From contig JACGWO010000001.1 in the NCBI GenBank assembly GCA_034509735.1, forward strand, positions 28,213,966 through 28,277,965: a stretch of DNA of 64,000 bases. Reading direction: 5' to 3'. The DNA is from Sesamum alatum. Its lineage: Eukaryota; Streptophyta; Magnoliopsida; Lamiales; Pedaliaceae. This document shows positions 10,901 through 23,770 of the stretch, one piece after another; within the stretch, counting starts at the first letter, position 1, and the number at the start of each line of letters is the position of its first letter. The position numbers and the translations under genes are program-made. The notes beneath the pieces are model-generated. The model was not told where the DNA came from and did no database searches. It saw nothing but the letters and a program-made list of their open reading frames with translations.

Positions 10901-13900
10901 GTTTCATGTTTAGAAGTTCAGGACAACTATTACAACTGAGATACCGAATGTTTCCGTAGGTTTGATGAAAGGATTAGCACATTTGCTGAACAGAAATTTC
11001 AAAGAGATGGCATTGAAGTTTTAACAGGACACCGTGTATTGAGTGTTTCAGACAGGATGATCAACATGAAAACAAAATCTACAGGGCAGAATATTTCGAT
11101 ACCTCATGGAATGGTAGTATGGTCAACTGGAGTTGGCACTAGGCCAGTTGTGAAGGACTTTATGGAACAAATCGGCCAGGTATGTTTTGTATTACGGCTA
11201 TATTTGTTCCATATCTTGCATGTCTTGGTGCGGTGTTAGTGATAGTTGGGTTCTTTTTTTCTGCACATGCATTCTTTAATTTTATTTTTGTCCAAACAAT
11301 TGGATATGACAACCATTATTGCCACAGGAATTACATCTTGTGCTTTATTTTGTCTTTACAGGGCAACAGGCGGATTCTTGCAGTTGATGAATGGTTGCGA
11401 GTAAAGGGATACGAGGACGTGTATGCTCTTGGTGATTGTGCCACTGTAGATCAAAAGAAAATCATGGTAATTTAGATACTTTACCTTGCTTTCTATGCTA
11501 ACGGCGCGTCTAGTTTCAGCATGTAAAGCTTTAATCTGGTTTTGATTCTACTAGATAATCTTCCCTGTTGCCTGATCTATTTCAAATTATCTTCAAATTT
11601 TATGTGCCAAGAAGCAAACATTCGAGCTCAGTGTTTTGTCAGTAAGCAGTTCCCTTCCCTTATAGGAGTTTAAAATTTTATGTGTGATGTACTAACTCAA
11701 AAGCTAAAAGAGTCACCGTCACTGCCTAAAGTGTTATTGAGCATGTTAGGCAGAACACACGTCAGTAAGGACTTCAAAATATTCGATAATTTCTGGTCTT
11801 GAAGTTATCATAACCAGAAAGATACCAGTTTTAGTTTTTTACTCTAAAATTTCAAACAGAAGAATCTAAGAACAAAATAAGCTTTCTCAAATGCATCAAC
11901 ATGCCTTGTAATTGCAAAAGAGACCTTCTCTTACATTGAGAATCTGTGAAAAAAACATTACTCCAGAGTGTATCTGAGAAGCAACAAGGCATCTGGAGGC
12001 TTTTTTATCTTAACCGGTTATGGCAGAATCTTTTGATTTTGAAATCTACACTATGTATAAAATATATACTGTGAATCTCGTTAGTGTTTGTTCATATTGT
12101 AAAAAGACATTCATACTTCTGCTTAAGTACTAGTAAAGAAGAATTAGTTATAAAAAAATAAATTTTACTAGACAAGGGAACTATTGCATAGTTCTAATTC
12201 TTTTAGGAATAAATTTTATTTAGGATGAGCAACATTTCTAGCTAAAACAATATAAAAATGGAAAATAATATTTCAATGTAATTAATTTGCTGGAAAAGGT
12301 TTTTTTAAGTATTTTAAGGAAAATTAGACTTTTAGGGCATATACAATAATGTTTGACCTTAAAATTTTATATGAATTGTGTATATGAATATATAAATATC
12401 AAGCTAAAACTTTAAAAAGTAGCCTAACATATTAAAGACCAAACATAAATGTTTGCAAATAGAAATTTAACAATATTATTAAGGTGAAAATGCTTTTGAA
12501 AAATTTAAGTCAAAAGACTTTATTTTAATATTAAGAAATTCTTTCTTTGTTTTCATTCACTTTTGTGTCAATTATTTTTTACAATATCATGGAAGTAAAA
12601 CAGCAATATGTACGATTAGGAGTTTAAATTATAAGGGACAATATCAATTTGATGAATGTGTTAAAAAAAGTGACATTGTATATAAGAGGAAGCTCAAGGA
12701 AGAGGTTGAAGAAGGAATACACAATATTGATAGTGCACATCCGAATTTAAAATCTATATAGAGTAATCAGTATTCAAATATAATTAACCTGATTATAGGA
12801 ATGAATAATACTAGATAGATTATTTTCGAAACTAAGGGTTTATTCACTTGGTTTTTGCTTAAAATAACTATTAAATAGTATATCATCAACCAATTTCGGA
12901 AAATTTAGAAACAAAGAGATGTTGATGAAAGAATAGCAAAAGAAAGAATATACTATTGTATAGTTAGTGTACCAAAAATTAGCAAAAGCTTAGAAAGTAG
13001 CGAATAGTTGGATCTATAATAATTACATTTTAATAGTCAATAATTTCAAAAATTTACAGTTTGTAAGTCAACAGATTAGTGGATCAAATTAGCACCTACA
13101 AAGTAAGAATTTGAAATTTTTTTATTTATAAATTTTCAATATAAGTTCCTTTTGTATGAATAAGTTATATTAAAAAGAAAGGCAAAAAATCTAAAGAATA
13201 CAAATAAATATTCGCAAAAAAGGGCACCATTCGATTAAATTGAAGTTATGAAAATCAAAACATTGTGGAATTTATTACTAAGTAAATTTGTAATTTAGAT
13301 ATCCTTTATACATATTTAGTTTTACTTGTACACCAGTTCTTTTTTAGGTAATATCATTGGAATATAATAACAACAAATATGACGTAAATCATTACATTAT
13401 AAAAACAAAATATACTATTGAATAAAGAAAATAACTCATACCTATTAGATTCATATGAATAAAATTAAAAAATGTATGAACTAAACATATGAAATCCAAA
13501 GTTGCAAAGAGAAAAGGCCAAAAATTACATTTGAATATAATAATATCTGAAAATGAAAAGTCAAAAAAGAATGTAAACAATTGTGACAAATTATAAGTTT
13601 AAAATATATTGAAAATAGTTAATTATGAAATATGGTTAGCATAATCATATGACCTCGCATTAATCACTTTTAGAAAATAAACTGCAAATGATAAAATTGA
13701 ACTATGTCCTCATCAAATAAAAAAATATATGTAGATTGTTTTTTAAAAAAATATAATTGTGTACAATAATAATTTAGTTATAGAATTATATAATAAAATT
13801 ATGAACATCATTTCTTTTAAGCAATAAGTGAAATATTTACATCTAATTATATATATTTTTCCTTTACAGCAAATACTTGTTTTTAAACATGCATGGCACG

Positions 13901-16234
13901 TGATTCTTTCCAGTTTTACTTTAAAAGTAAAAGGATCGAGTTCTTTTACAGTAAGTAGTGCATCAGGCCATTGTTGTCTGTTTATGCTACAGGAAGATAT
14001 ATCAGCCATATTTGAAGCTGCTGACAAGGACAATTCTGGTACTCTAACTATTGAAGAATTCAAAGATGTGATCGAAGATATCATCATCCGATACCCCCAA
14101 GTGGAACTATATTTGAAGAACAAGCAACTGTTTGACGTAACTGACCTACTAAAAGATGCGGAAGGAAATGATAGAGAAGAGGTAGATATTGAAGGTTTCA
14201 AGTTAGCACTATCGCATGTAGATAAACAGATGAAGAGCCTTCCCGCTACTGCTCAAGTAAGTTTGCTTTGATGCTAATGTTTCTGTCATTCAGTGACCAG
14301 CAAAACATGGAGTTCGGGTTTAATGTCATGCATATTAGGTTGCTGCTCAGCAAGGTGCATACCTTGCTAGGTGCTTCAACATGCGGGAGAAACGTAAATC
14401 CAATCCTGAGGGTCCCCGCAAGTTCAGAAGTGGTGGTCGTCATGAATTTCGCCCTTTCCGGTAAACTTTTCCTTATGAGCATCGCATTGATTTCTTTACT
14501 TAATCTTTTATATATAAGGTTACCTAGAACCGAAGGAATTCAAAAGTGCTAATGGTTCATCTAAGATGTATGCAGAAACCTCCTAAGTTCTTGGTTCTCA
14601 GTTACAGTATTATGTGCAAAGTATATTGTGATACCACCAATGTTGTATTTTCACTTACATATATTGCAAACTGGGTGCTACTGGTACATCCGCTGCCAAT
14701 TCATGTTTTGAAGACTCTGAAGCTATTGTTATTATCACAGATTCCTATCAGCGAGATTTTTGATCAGGATTCTTTTAACTTCTGTGCTATTTTCTAGAAG
14801 CTAGAAAACAAATCTTGTGAAGTGATCTAGTTAGAATGATTCTAAGTTAAGAAATTCAGTTCTTTTTTTTGCTGCACTATTGCATTTTTCCACTGATCAG
14901 AAAGATTCATATAATTCGGTAGGTAACTAGGGTTGCTTTCAAACACTGTCGTTCCACACTTCATAGTCACTTAACGCGTTCTTTTCGAATATATCATCCT
15001 TCAACTGCAGCTTAACTATTTGAGAAGTTGATGATCTTTATTGCTATTATTCTAATTGTTATTTCTCTGTTAAGGTATCGATTGTCACTCTAGGTCTGAC
15101 TCAGCTGATCTGCATTTCTTCTTGTCAGCCAGTCGATCCTAATCCATGTGTAAATTCTCAGTCTACTTTTAGGCAACAACCCCAATAGTTAAGTGCGCTC
15201 GATAGTAGTGTTAGTCTGTTCTATGAGGGTGAGTATAACATCCAGACATTATGTACCATAATTTTTTTCGGAAAGGACATATATTTAGCAACCTTTTAAT
15301 GATGACAACACCTTTCTTCCAAATGTCATTTGCAACTCACTAGAACTATGCACCTCAGTTTGAAGGTGTCTCATCACTGACATTTGCAAAATATCCATGT
15401 AAGTAACTCAGCAGGAACCCTCTTTATCTTTGGTCCCTTTCGTTGTTTTTCTATTAGATGAACTGACAAGGAACGAGTTATACGTATTTGAATGGTCGGA
15501 ATGGCATGCCGTGTTTGTGTATTAGTAACGAGTTCTTGCAAACAGACATGAGATGTATTGCCAATAGAAAGGATTAGTCTGGCCGAAGTTACAAGAAATT
15601 GAAGAATCTGGACAATCTCTGGGATAGAGTTGATCCATGTTTGCTTGATGTGTTATTAAGGCTAAAAAGATGGACTAGGAAGTGTCGTTGCTTTACATTC
15701 TGATAAAGTCTATAGGCTGGTAGCACGGACGTATTACCCTGGTTCGTAAACCTCTAAATTACCCTTGTTTAAAGCATGACTTATTCATCAAGGTCCACAG
15801 ACCTGACGGGGTCGACACATGGATAGGTTCTTGAATGAGATTTTTTGTTCCAGATTACATAGTTTGCATCACGAGGCAAATTGCATTTCTTTACAGCACA
15901 AATTCTTCCCTTTACATATTCTAATGTTTTCCTTTGGCTTGACAAGTAGATATCGGCATCTTGGGCAATTTGCACCCCTTGGTGGGGAGCAAGCGGCAGC
16001 GGAGCTGCCTGGAGACTGGGTTTCCATGGGCCAGAGCACACAATGGCTTTGGTATTCTGTATATGCAAGGTCAGTACGTTTTCTTCATTAAGAAGGCTCC
16101 TCCTGCAATCTTGAGTGCGTTTGACGTGTGATTTATTTACGTACAGTAAGCAAGTTAGCTGGCGGACGAGATTACTAGTAATTGGTGACTGGAGTAGGAG
16201 ATTTGTATTCGGGAGAGATTCAAGTCGTATCTGA
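7937..16234 (+). CDS. NDB1: External alternative NADPH:ubiquinone oxidoreductase, NDB1 type (ten exons)
   Basis: This is a type II (rotenone-insensitive) NAD(P)H dehydrogenase. It oxidises cytosolic NADPH at the outer face of the inner mitochondrial membrane, passes electrons to ubiquinone and pumps no protons. Exons by GT-AG junctions and frame continuity: 7937-8016, 9092-9368, 9632-9838, 9935-10185, 10960-11179, 11362-11466, 13993-14256, 14339-14460, 15950-16069, 16147-16234. They sum to 1,734 bp (577 aa), the usual family length. Visible features are a basic N-terminus with no acidic residue before Asp36, the FAD-type Rossmann motif GTGWAG (62-67), the second Rossmann motif GGGPTG (227-232), and an EF-hand loop DKDNSGTLTIEE (391-402) that predicts Ca2+ control. 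At the end of the second-domain beta strand residue 264 is Gln, where NADH-specific relatives have Glu, which points to NADPH. The C-terminus SRI resembles a peroxisomal signal reported for Arabidopsis NDB1. All exons are open. The start is the only ATG giving a family-like N-terminus that splices in frame. Confidence 0.92.
11467..13992 (+). other. Large AT-rich intron 6 of NDB1 (2.5 kb)
   Basis: It is bounded by ATG|GTAATT and TGCTACAG|GAAGAT. The first 600 bases look like ordinary intron. From about 12050 to 13870 the sequence becomes strongly AT-rich with many A/T runs, unlike the shorter introns of the gene. This suggests an old insertion, but no terminal repeats were found. Confidence 0.6.
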
Positions 16235-17587
16235 AATAAAGGAGTGCTCTGCTGCCAATAGAAAGGAAAACTAGTCCGGATGCTGTGATTTCTTTTGATT
16301 GCATTGCATGTTCAAATTTTCGTTATTGCATGATTGAGGTGGTGACAGCCGGCAAAGACCATTGAGTGATACACTCCAACTTAAGTAAACAGGATCCTAA
16401 GAAAATGAACAATAATGTACAGTGCATAAAGGTTTTATAGGGGTACTTGTGAAAAGTTGGATATGTTCATGAATATTGTGCTAAGTTTTTTCTCTTGTGG
16501 AGAAGTAAAAGGTGATACTGACTGCGGTTATTTTCGACTCTGGCATTTCTGTTGAGATATTTCTGTTTAACCATACTAGCAATGAACAAATGTGTTGCAC
16601 GTGATTTATATAATTTTACTAAAATAGTAGTATAAACTAAGAAATCAAATAATTAAATTTAAATATTAAAAGTAATTCTTTATATAAAAGAAATACAATT
16701 CTCGAAGTGTCGATCAACATGCATAATTGAGTAAAATTATACGAAATGTCTTCGTATTCCCATCGAGAAAACTCGACACATTTAGTCCTATAAATCCTGT
16801 AAAGATAGGATTAAATATGTTCAGTTTTTTCAATTGGGACCATTTTGGAAATCTCGTAAAGCAAATGATTAAATGTAGCGAGTTTTTCCAATTTTTTAAA
16901 TGTGTCGAGTTTTTTTTAATTTTGGGACTATTTTAAAAATTTCGTAAAAGAGAGAACTAAAGCCTTGTTTACTGACTAATATTAACATGGATATCTCAGT
17001 TAGTAGGGGTTAGTTTGGTGTTTACTTGCACTTGAAAAGGCCCGCTACTAAAATCCAAGCCCGCTATTCACCCCTACTAAATTTGCTACTACAATCTTGG
17101 AAGTGGTGTGATATAAAATTGTATGTGGGGCCAACACGTTCCCCATTAACTTTTCTTACCCACTTTTATCCCTGGGCCCACGTATTTGTTTGTCCGCAAT
17201 ACCCATGATTGTGTGACTATTTTCACCCCTCCACCCACTCATTATTGTGGGTGTCAGATGGTAGCTGCAACTTAAATGCCATTGTTGAAATAAAGAAGCA
17301 GACATTCCCATTATCTTTTCATCTCCATTGTCGCCTCCTGGTTCCATCAAAGGAGAGGAGGGGGGGGGGGGGGACTAGAAAAGGTGGATGGCAGTGCAGA
17401 AAAGTGAGGTGTAGAATTGTTCCAGGTTTCTGATCGTTGTTCTAAGAGAACAATGTTGAGATGAGAACAATTTGCAAGAATATAATATACAACAAGTAAT
17501 ATAGTTTTTTCTTTTTCCCCCTAAGTACTTCAAATTTATAAAAAGGGAGAGATCTGTTTTGGAAACTACCTCAAATGTTGAAGCATG
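16235..17587. other. NDB1 3' region and AT-rich spacer
   Basis: An AATAAA lies at 16235-16240, directly after the stop and perhaps too close to act as the poly(A) signal. From 16640 on the sequence is AT-rich, with repeated words (GTCGAGTTTT, GGGACTATTTT / GGGACCATTTT) that suggest an old MITE. A G14 homopolymer sits at 17360-17373. No gene was recognised. Confidence 0.4.
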
Positions 17588-18144
17588 TGTTAAAATAGGT
17601 GATAAAAAAGTTAATTGAATTGACGATTTTAGAAACTATTCGTCAATCTTTATTAAAGTAATATTATCCTGATGAGTAGAGTAAGTATTTATCAATGGCT
17701 TTTGTATTTGTTGTGCTTACTACTAACATTGAACGACGTTTCAATGTCACAACAAATGCCCGAAGATTGAATGGTTGAACCCGTGGAGTTGAGCTGTTCC
17801 TAGGTTGGCGACTATGAAACCAATTTCTGAGGATCGTCCTGAAACATTCCAAGTCGAGGACCTCGAGAATAGGCATCGAGTGTCCTACAAAGACTTGCAC
17901 TAAGTATTTCATTCACTGGATGAATGTCGAGTTTCATAGTTGACAAGCATAGGCTGTCTATGCAATTTTAATAGGTTAGTTGGCAAGGTAATCGACTGAC
18001 TAAAGTGACTCGCAGGAATTGTCATATGGAAGCCTTAGAGGGTTGGTCTATATAACAGGAATTCCCGATTCCAATAGTGTGGGATTAGTCATCAGACTTG
18101 AGGAATCATGGCAGTCGCGTGCATGCGAAGACTGTACTTTTGGA
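17588..18144 (+). mobile_element. 5' fragment of a copia LTR of the window's main family
   Basis: It starts TGTTAAAATAGGTGA and follows the LTR at 62059 through the 'CTGAGG.TGGTCTGAAACATTCCAAG' region, and further to the GGAATCATGGCAGTCGCG word. It stops near 18142, where gypsy reverse-transcriptase sequence begins. Confidence 0.7.
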
Positions 18145-18147
18145 TGT

Positions 18148-19140
18148 GAAATGTTGAGTTTTTTAGACGCGTACCAAGGTACAGTTAGCTTCCGATGACC
18201 AGGAGAAGGCGAGCTTTGTCATGGATCAAGGAATCTTCTGCTACAACATCATGCCTTTCAGCTTAACAAACGTAGGGGCAAACATCCAACGACTTGTCAA
18301 TCACATGTTTCGGAATCAAATCGGTAAGCACATGGAAGTATACATAGACGACATGTTGGTCAAGAGCGTGATGGAGCAAGACCATGTCAAGGACTTGGAG
18401 GATGCTTCCAAATATTGAAGTATTTCGGGTATGAAAATGGATATGGCCAAGTGCACCTTTAGGGTACGAGGAGGAAAGTTCTTGGGATACATGATCAAGG
18501 CGAAGGGAATGGAAGACAATTCAGAAAAAATAAGTGCCATTAAGAACATGCTTCCAACCAAATCAGTGAAAGACATGCAAAGGCTTGTGCGGAGATTGGC
18601 AGCTCCAAGTTGTTTCATTTCTAGGTCCGCGGACAAGGGCCTCACTTTCTTCAAGGTCCTTCGCGGCGCAACGAGGTTTGAATGGAGTAACGCTAGTCAA
18701 GTACTGTTTGATGAGATGAAGAAATACCTAGTGTCACCGCCACTACTCACAAAGCCAAAGACTAGAGAAGTCCTCTACCTCTACTTGGTCATATCAAAGA
18801 GTGTTGTTAGTTCAGTTCTAGTGCGACAAGAGGGTAAGGAAACCACCCAGTGTGTTATGTTAGCAAAGTTTTGCAGGGGGCAGAACCTAGGTACCCTCAA
18901 ATTGAAAAACTCGCACTCTCCTTGGTGGTTGCGCCAAAAAAGTTAAGGCTTTACTTCCAGTCGCACCAGGTGATAGTGTCGACAAACATCCCTTGAAGAA
19001 AATCCTATATAGTCTGGAACTCTCAGGGAGGATGGTTAAGTGGGCGGTGGAGTTAAGTAAATTCGGCATCAAACACCACCCGATACCAAACATCAAAGCC
19101 CAGGTCCTAGCTGATTTTGTCGTTCAAATGGCCTCAGACA
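18148..19140 (+). pseudogene. Tat-lineage reverse transcriptase and RNase H (broken)
   Basis: The region begins mid-RT with LSFLDAYQG (about 18150-18177). DQGIFCYNIMPF and the catalytic block YIDDMLVKS follow (about 18337-18364). The thumb and connection region runs at 18431-18800 (KFLGYMIKAKGM, LLTKPKTREVLYLYL). These are the conserved blocks of gypsy RT, which copies element RNA to DNA. Frame changes near 18180 and 18418 and a frameshift near 18880 break the frame. Gag, protease and the N-terminal RT are absent. Confidence 0.75.
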
Positions 19141-19149
19141 AAGCAAGTA

Positions 19150-20815
19150 TTTCCACGCCCACCTAGAGCTTATATGTCGACGGATCATCTACATCTATTA
19201 GTAGTGGGGCAGAATAGTCTTGGAGAGTCCCTTAGGAGATAAGCTAGAATACGCCATGAAATTAGAATTCCCCATATCAAATAACGAGGTGGAATATGAA
19301 GCTTTCTTAGCCGGAGGAGCAATAGCTTTAGCCGCTGGAGCAAGAAAGGTTGTCATTTATAGTGACACACAGCTAGTAGTCAATTAGGTCGAAGGGCCAT
19401 ATGAAACATAAGGTGAAAAAATGGCTAAGTACATTGTCAAAGCAAAAAAGTTGCTTGAGAAACTTGAGGAGTCATCTCTCGTACAATTATCGAGAACAGA
19501 CAACTCCGCAACTAACCAACTAGCTAAGTTGGCAAGTTCGGTTGCGGCGATTCGAAGCAAGAGAATCGCCCTCCTCTCCTCAGATAGGGCCGCGATAGAG
19601 GAGCAAGAAGAAATTATGTGCATGGATCTTACAACCCAGAGTTCGAAAGAAGGCATCATCAAATTCTTAACCGAACAGGACAACACCGAAAATCAGAAAG
19701 GAGCAAGGCCTTGAGAGTAAAGGCATCTCGTTTCGTAATGATTGATAGGGAGTTATACAAACATGGTTTCTCTCAACCTTTTCTCAAATGCTTAACTCTT
19801 GAGGAGGGAAACTACGTCTTAAGAAACACACATCAAAGAATTTGTGGAAATCACCTTTGAGGAAAAGTCTGGGTAGGAAAGTCTTCAGGAAAGGTTTCTT
19901 TTGGCATACAATGCTCTCCAACACACACGAGCTAGTAAAACGTTTTCGTGCATGCTAAGAACACGTGAACGTTAGTCATATGCTAGCAGCATTGATGCAA
20001 CCCATGAAAGTCCTTGCCCCTTCGATCAATGGGGTCTCGACATAGTCGGGCCATTTCTACAAGCCGTAGGATAGAGAAAAATCTTGATAGTAGCCGTTGA
20101 CTATTTCACGAAGTGGGTGGAAGCTGAGCCCCTTGCTAAGATTTGAGAGAAAGAAGTGATTAAGTTCCTTTGGAAGAATATCGTGTGCTAGTTTGGTATC
20201 CCCGAGCCTTAATATCCAACAATGCAAACAAGCTCAAGGATTGGTGCAAGGGGTTGATGATCATACAATTCTTCACCTCAATGAACAACCCACAAGCGAA
20301 TGGCTAGAAGAAGTAACCGACCGAACAATCGTCCAACAGTCGAAAACCAGGTTGGGAAACGCCAAGGGAGCTTGGGTAGATGAACTTCCTAACGTTTTGT
20401 GGGCATACCGAACTACGCCAAGACTAGCCATGGGTGAGTCGTCTTTCACCCTTTCCTACGGGATAGAAGCCATGGTCCCAATAGAAATTGGAGAACTCAG
20501 TCGGATAGTGAAACACTACGACTCAACTTCTATTGAGCAAGGCTTGAAGACAAACTTGGACGTCGAGGTCAAAATGACTAAGGCAGACAACTCGAAGTTA
20601 AAACCAAGAAAGTTTTAGATGAGAGACCTGGTGGTAAGGAAAGCCATGCGTGGGGCTCTGTAGGAAAGTTTGACCCGAAGTGGCAAGGCCCTACAAAGTT
20701 GTGGAGATCGTGAATTTCGGAGCGTACAAGTTGCAACATGGGAAAGTAATCCCCCCACATGGAACTTCGCGAACCTCAAGAAGTATTATTCTTAAGTTCA
20801 CTCACTAGGAGAAGT
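19150..20815 (+). pseudogene. Tat-lineage second RNase H and integrase (broken)
   Basis: LYVDGSS (about 19171), then NNEVEYEAFLAGGA and SDTQLVVN (19290-19385) are typical of the archaeal-type RNase H that Tat elements carry in addition to the normal one. The spacer reading SRFVMIDRELYKHGFSQPF (about 19727) leads into integrase. Integrase blocks are PFDQWG..IVGPF (about 20017-20060), VAVDYFTKWVEAEPL (about 20090) and VLWAYRTTPRLAMG (about 20395-20437). Several stops (for example near 19387, 20070, 20143) disable it. Integrase would insert element DNA into the genome. Confidence 0.7.
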
Positions 20816-21077
20816 TCCTTTTTGAATCTACACTTGTAATAGGAGGGCTATAATAGGAGCTTATCATATCACCCCCTCCATTTTTGAATTCCCATGGAAC
20901 TCTGTAACATGAACTCAAGTAATGAAGTTAGTTTTCTCTTCATGGTTTAGATGACAAATCAATGTAGCTGTGAAGATCCCTGAAGTTTCGAGAAGAGCCT
21001 TGAGGCAACAATAACATTTTTTAGTACAACCCAAAATCGTCCACAAGAAGCCTAGAAACAAAACATAAGTCACCATT

Positions 21078-23256
21078 CTAAGAAATATAACTATGCTCCC
21101 CCATCTTCCCCAAAGTCCTGGGAGGCTCCATCACACGCGAGATATGCCTTCTCCCCCTCTTCTTCCAACACCTCGGATTCGAGAAGACTAATATCCTCAT
21201 CGATGACCCGCCTCTCTCGCGAAGAGCCTGAAGGAGAACTCTACGACACTTATGAATTGTGTGGTCATAAATAGGGGTAGTCCTATCAGCTAAAATAGTC
21301 TCAAACTCGTTCAACGATTGGAACTCAGAAAATCGCCTCCTCTTTGGTTTTAATGATGAAAGAAACTCTAGATGCAGAGGCCAAAAAATTCTTTCTCGTG
21401 GTCGTCTACCACTGCTTCAGAACAACCACCAAACGGCCTATTTCCTCCAACCTCGCCGCACGCCATCTCCGTTCTAGCGTAGTCACAGTAAGGGCCTGTG
21501 GAAGAAAAACAACCAAGTCAATAAAATCTTGGTATAATACAGAAGTAGTAAAGCAGAAACATGCAACACATACCCAATCCATATCCTCAACCAACACTTC
21601 ATCCATCTACTCGTCTGTAAGATTAGCAAATTGCCTCATGTCGTCCTCGACCACGACACTCCTCGTGCGGTCCCAGTACGATGATAACCCATCCGCTTGG
21701 TTCACACCTGCGGTAGAATTACCACCCCACAGACTTGGAGCTGAAACCGTAGCCGAGGGAAATCTCATGATCTTTTGTGATGAGAGAAATTCGAACAAAC
21801 CCTTGAGCTCGAGGCCCTTGAGAGGCGGGATGACTCCTAGAACGGCAGCCTCCGGTCGAGCTCTCGGGAACACACACGGCCTCACCACCTCCTGCCCGTT
21901 GTCGGGTTATCTCATGCTTTCCCGTTTCTTTAATCCTTCACGACCACCCTTCTAGGGCGCACATTCTCTATATCGATCTTATTAGCTGAAAACAAGGAGT
22001 GTGTTAGTAAAATGAAACACCGCATGCAAACATATTCGAGGAAAAGAAATGAAAGCTAGATCAAAACACCCCAAGTAGCGTGTAACAATAATAAGCAAAT
22101 ATCGGATGAGAAGTATTGCCCAATGCCAACCAAGTAGTTAAATGACCCCGCCTATATAAAACCCTTGTGAAGTATCCCTATCTTATTATCATTATGGTGA
22201 GGAATCACAATAGGCAAGCTACCCCACTCTGAAGCTAACCCCCATCCATCGTCCCTAGCATAGAAGAATTTTTCTTTCCAAGGACCCTTAGAGGAGGTGA
22301 ACCCATCTGAAAACTTACATCCCAAGCGGAGATAGAAATAAAAGTACTGCCCATAATCGATAGATGAAGATAATTAAGTCACTCAACGCTCATTCCACAA
22401 GCCCTGGAAGCCATCCAGAGTTAGGGGAAGCCCTAGCTTGCGAAAACGACGTTGCCATCCCTCCAAACACATAAAGAGTTAGGCGTAAATTAGCAAACAC
22501 ATAGACCATAACTCCAAATTAATCGGTACTAGTAGGGGATGATGAGGAATAGAAAATTCGCCATCGAAATAAGCAGCATAAACTGTGAAACACCGATCAA
22601 GGGGTTCCCTAATTCTCTGCCTCGAAGAAGGAAGAATAAACTTGTGGTCAAAGGGCAACCTGATTTTGCTTGAATAATGGTGAGTTGCTCGCGGGTAAGA
22701 ATGCTATCACACGTTCCTACATCCACCACACGAGACCGCGGACCCCCCCCCCTTATGCCTTCCGCCATCAATACCCAATGCCATAACTATACTCTGCTGC
22801 CCTAACGCCTTGTAAACTTTGGCCTCCTCACTTTCACTTTCAACGTCCGCCCCTCACTCCTGACTTCCTCACTTTCACTTCCAACCTTCTCTACCTCACT
22901 CTCGACTTCCTCATTTTCACTCTCGGCCTCCTTGTTGTTGTCCTCCTAACCTCCACTACCAAACACAATTGTTCGCCAAACTTAGACTCACAGGAATTAT
23001 ACGAATCAAAATCGGTCACGTCATCTAAATTGTCACCTGAGTCAAAAGGACACTTAGGCAAACTCAAAATTGCGGCAATATGGTCAGGTGAATAACCCAC
23101 CGTGTATGGAGGGATATCATTCCACACTCTCTCGAATGAAGCACGCTTTACCAGCCGAAGCAACTCCGTCTCCACCTCACTGTTCGTCGCGCCCCGCCAG
23201 CCCAAGGCACGGCCTCGAGCGGGGGGGAGAGGGGGCTCGCCCCCAGCTTGAGGCAC
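21078..23256 (-). pseudogene. Antisense ORF remnant of the Tat element
   Basis: On the minus strand, broken frames run from about 23256 down to 21078: VKRASFERVWNDIPPYTVGY near 23150, then a region near 22300-22430 reading FVCLEGWQRRFRKLG, FSDGFTSSKGPWKEKFFYARD and GWGLASEWG, then 21888-21607 with PPLKGLELKGLFEFLSSQK. These resemble the plant 'gypsy-type transposase' proteins often encoded antisense between integrase and the 3' LTR in Tat elements. Their function is unknown. Stops and frameshifts are common, so the frame is dead here. The assignment is from memory of the family. Confidence 0.45.
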
Positions 23257-23770
23257 TAGCGAGGCCGGCCTACCCTGCCAGCTTGAGGCAGCGGGTCACG
23301 CTACCCAGCTTGAGGTTGCGCCTCGCACTGGCAAGGCACCCACACCTCCCTAGCTCGGGGTAATGCCTCGAGCTGCCATGGTGGCCGCGCATGGCCCACC
23401 TTTGTGAGTCGCCATGCCTCGTCGGTCCACGACCTTCCCCCTTTCCACCCAACCATTTTCGTCAGCCGCCCACATTGCACCATTCGTCAAACTGCCCACC
23501 ACTCCACATTCTAGAGAGCTACAAGCATAAAATTCAATAAACCAACTAAAAATAAGGAATCAAATTTTTACCTTTGTAAGCCATTTGATTGTAGGTAAAT
23601 GACATTAGTGAATGAGTGGGTGAGAGAAATTGAATGTGGTAGAACCCACCCCATCCCATGTATTTAAGACTCCATCACTGCTTAGGCCAATGCTTACTCT
23701 TGAATAAATCACTATTATTTTTCACGCTAGGTAACACGTCCTAGAGTGGGGATGGACATATTAATAATAT
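23257..23770. other. GC-rich stretch then spacer at the end of the Tat remnant
   Basis: Bases 23200-23420 are GC-rich, with repeated 'CAGCTTGAGGCA'-like words (23248, 23279, 23309). The rest is AT-rich with no gene seen. The overlapping ORFs here are low-complexity readings. Confidence 0.4.

Larger units (their letters stand above)
18145..23500 (+). mobile_element. Degenerate Ty3/gypsy element, Tat lineage, 5' truncated
   Basis: The order reverse transcriptase, RNase H, a second archaeal-type RNase H, integrase, and an antisense ORF remnant downstream is typical of the Tat (Retand/Grande-like) lineage. No flanking LTR pair was found. The 5' end joins a copia LTR fragment. The 3' limit is uncertain. 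Confidence 0.65.

Noticed and set aside
7937..16234. Assignment as NDB2/3/4 (NADH type) because of the canonical EF-hand
   Set aside because: The Gln at residue 264 and the overall sequence fit NDB1 better; NDB1 proteins also have EF-hands.
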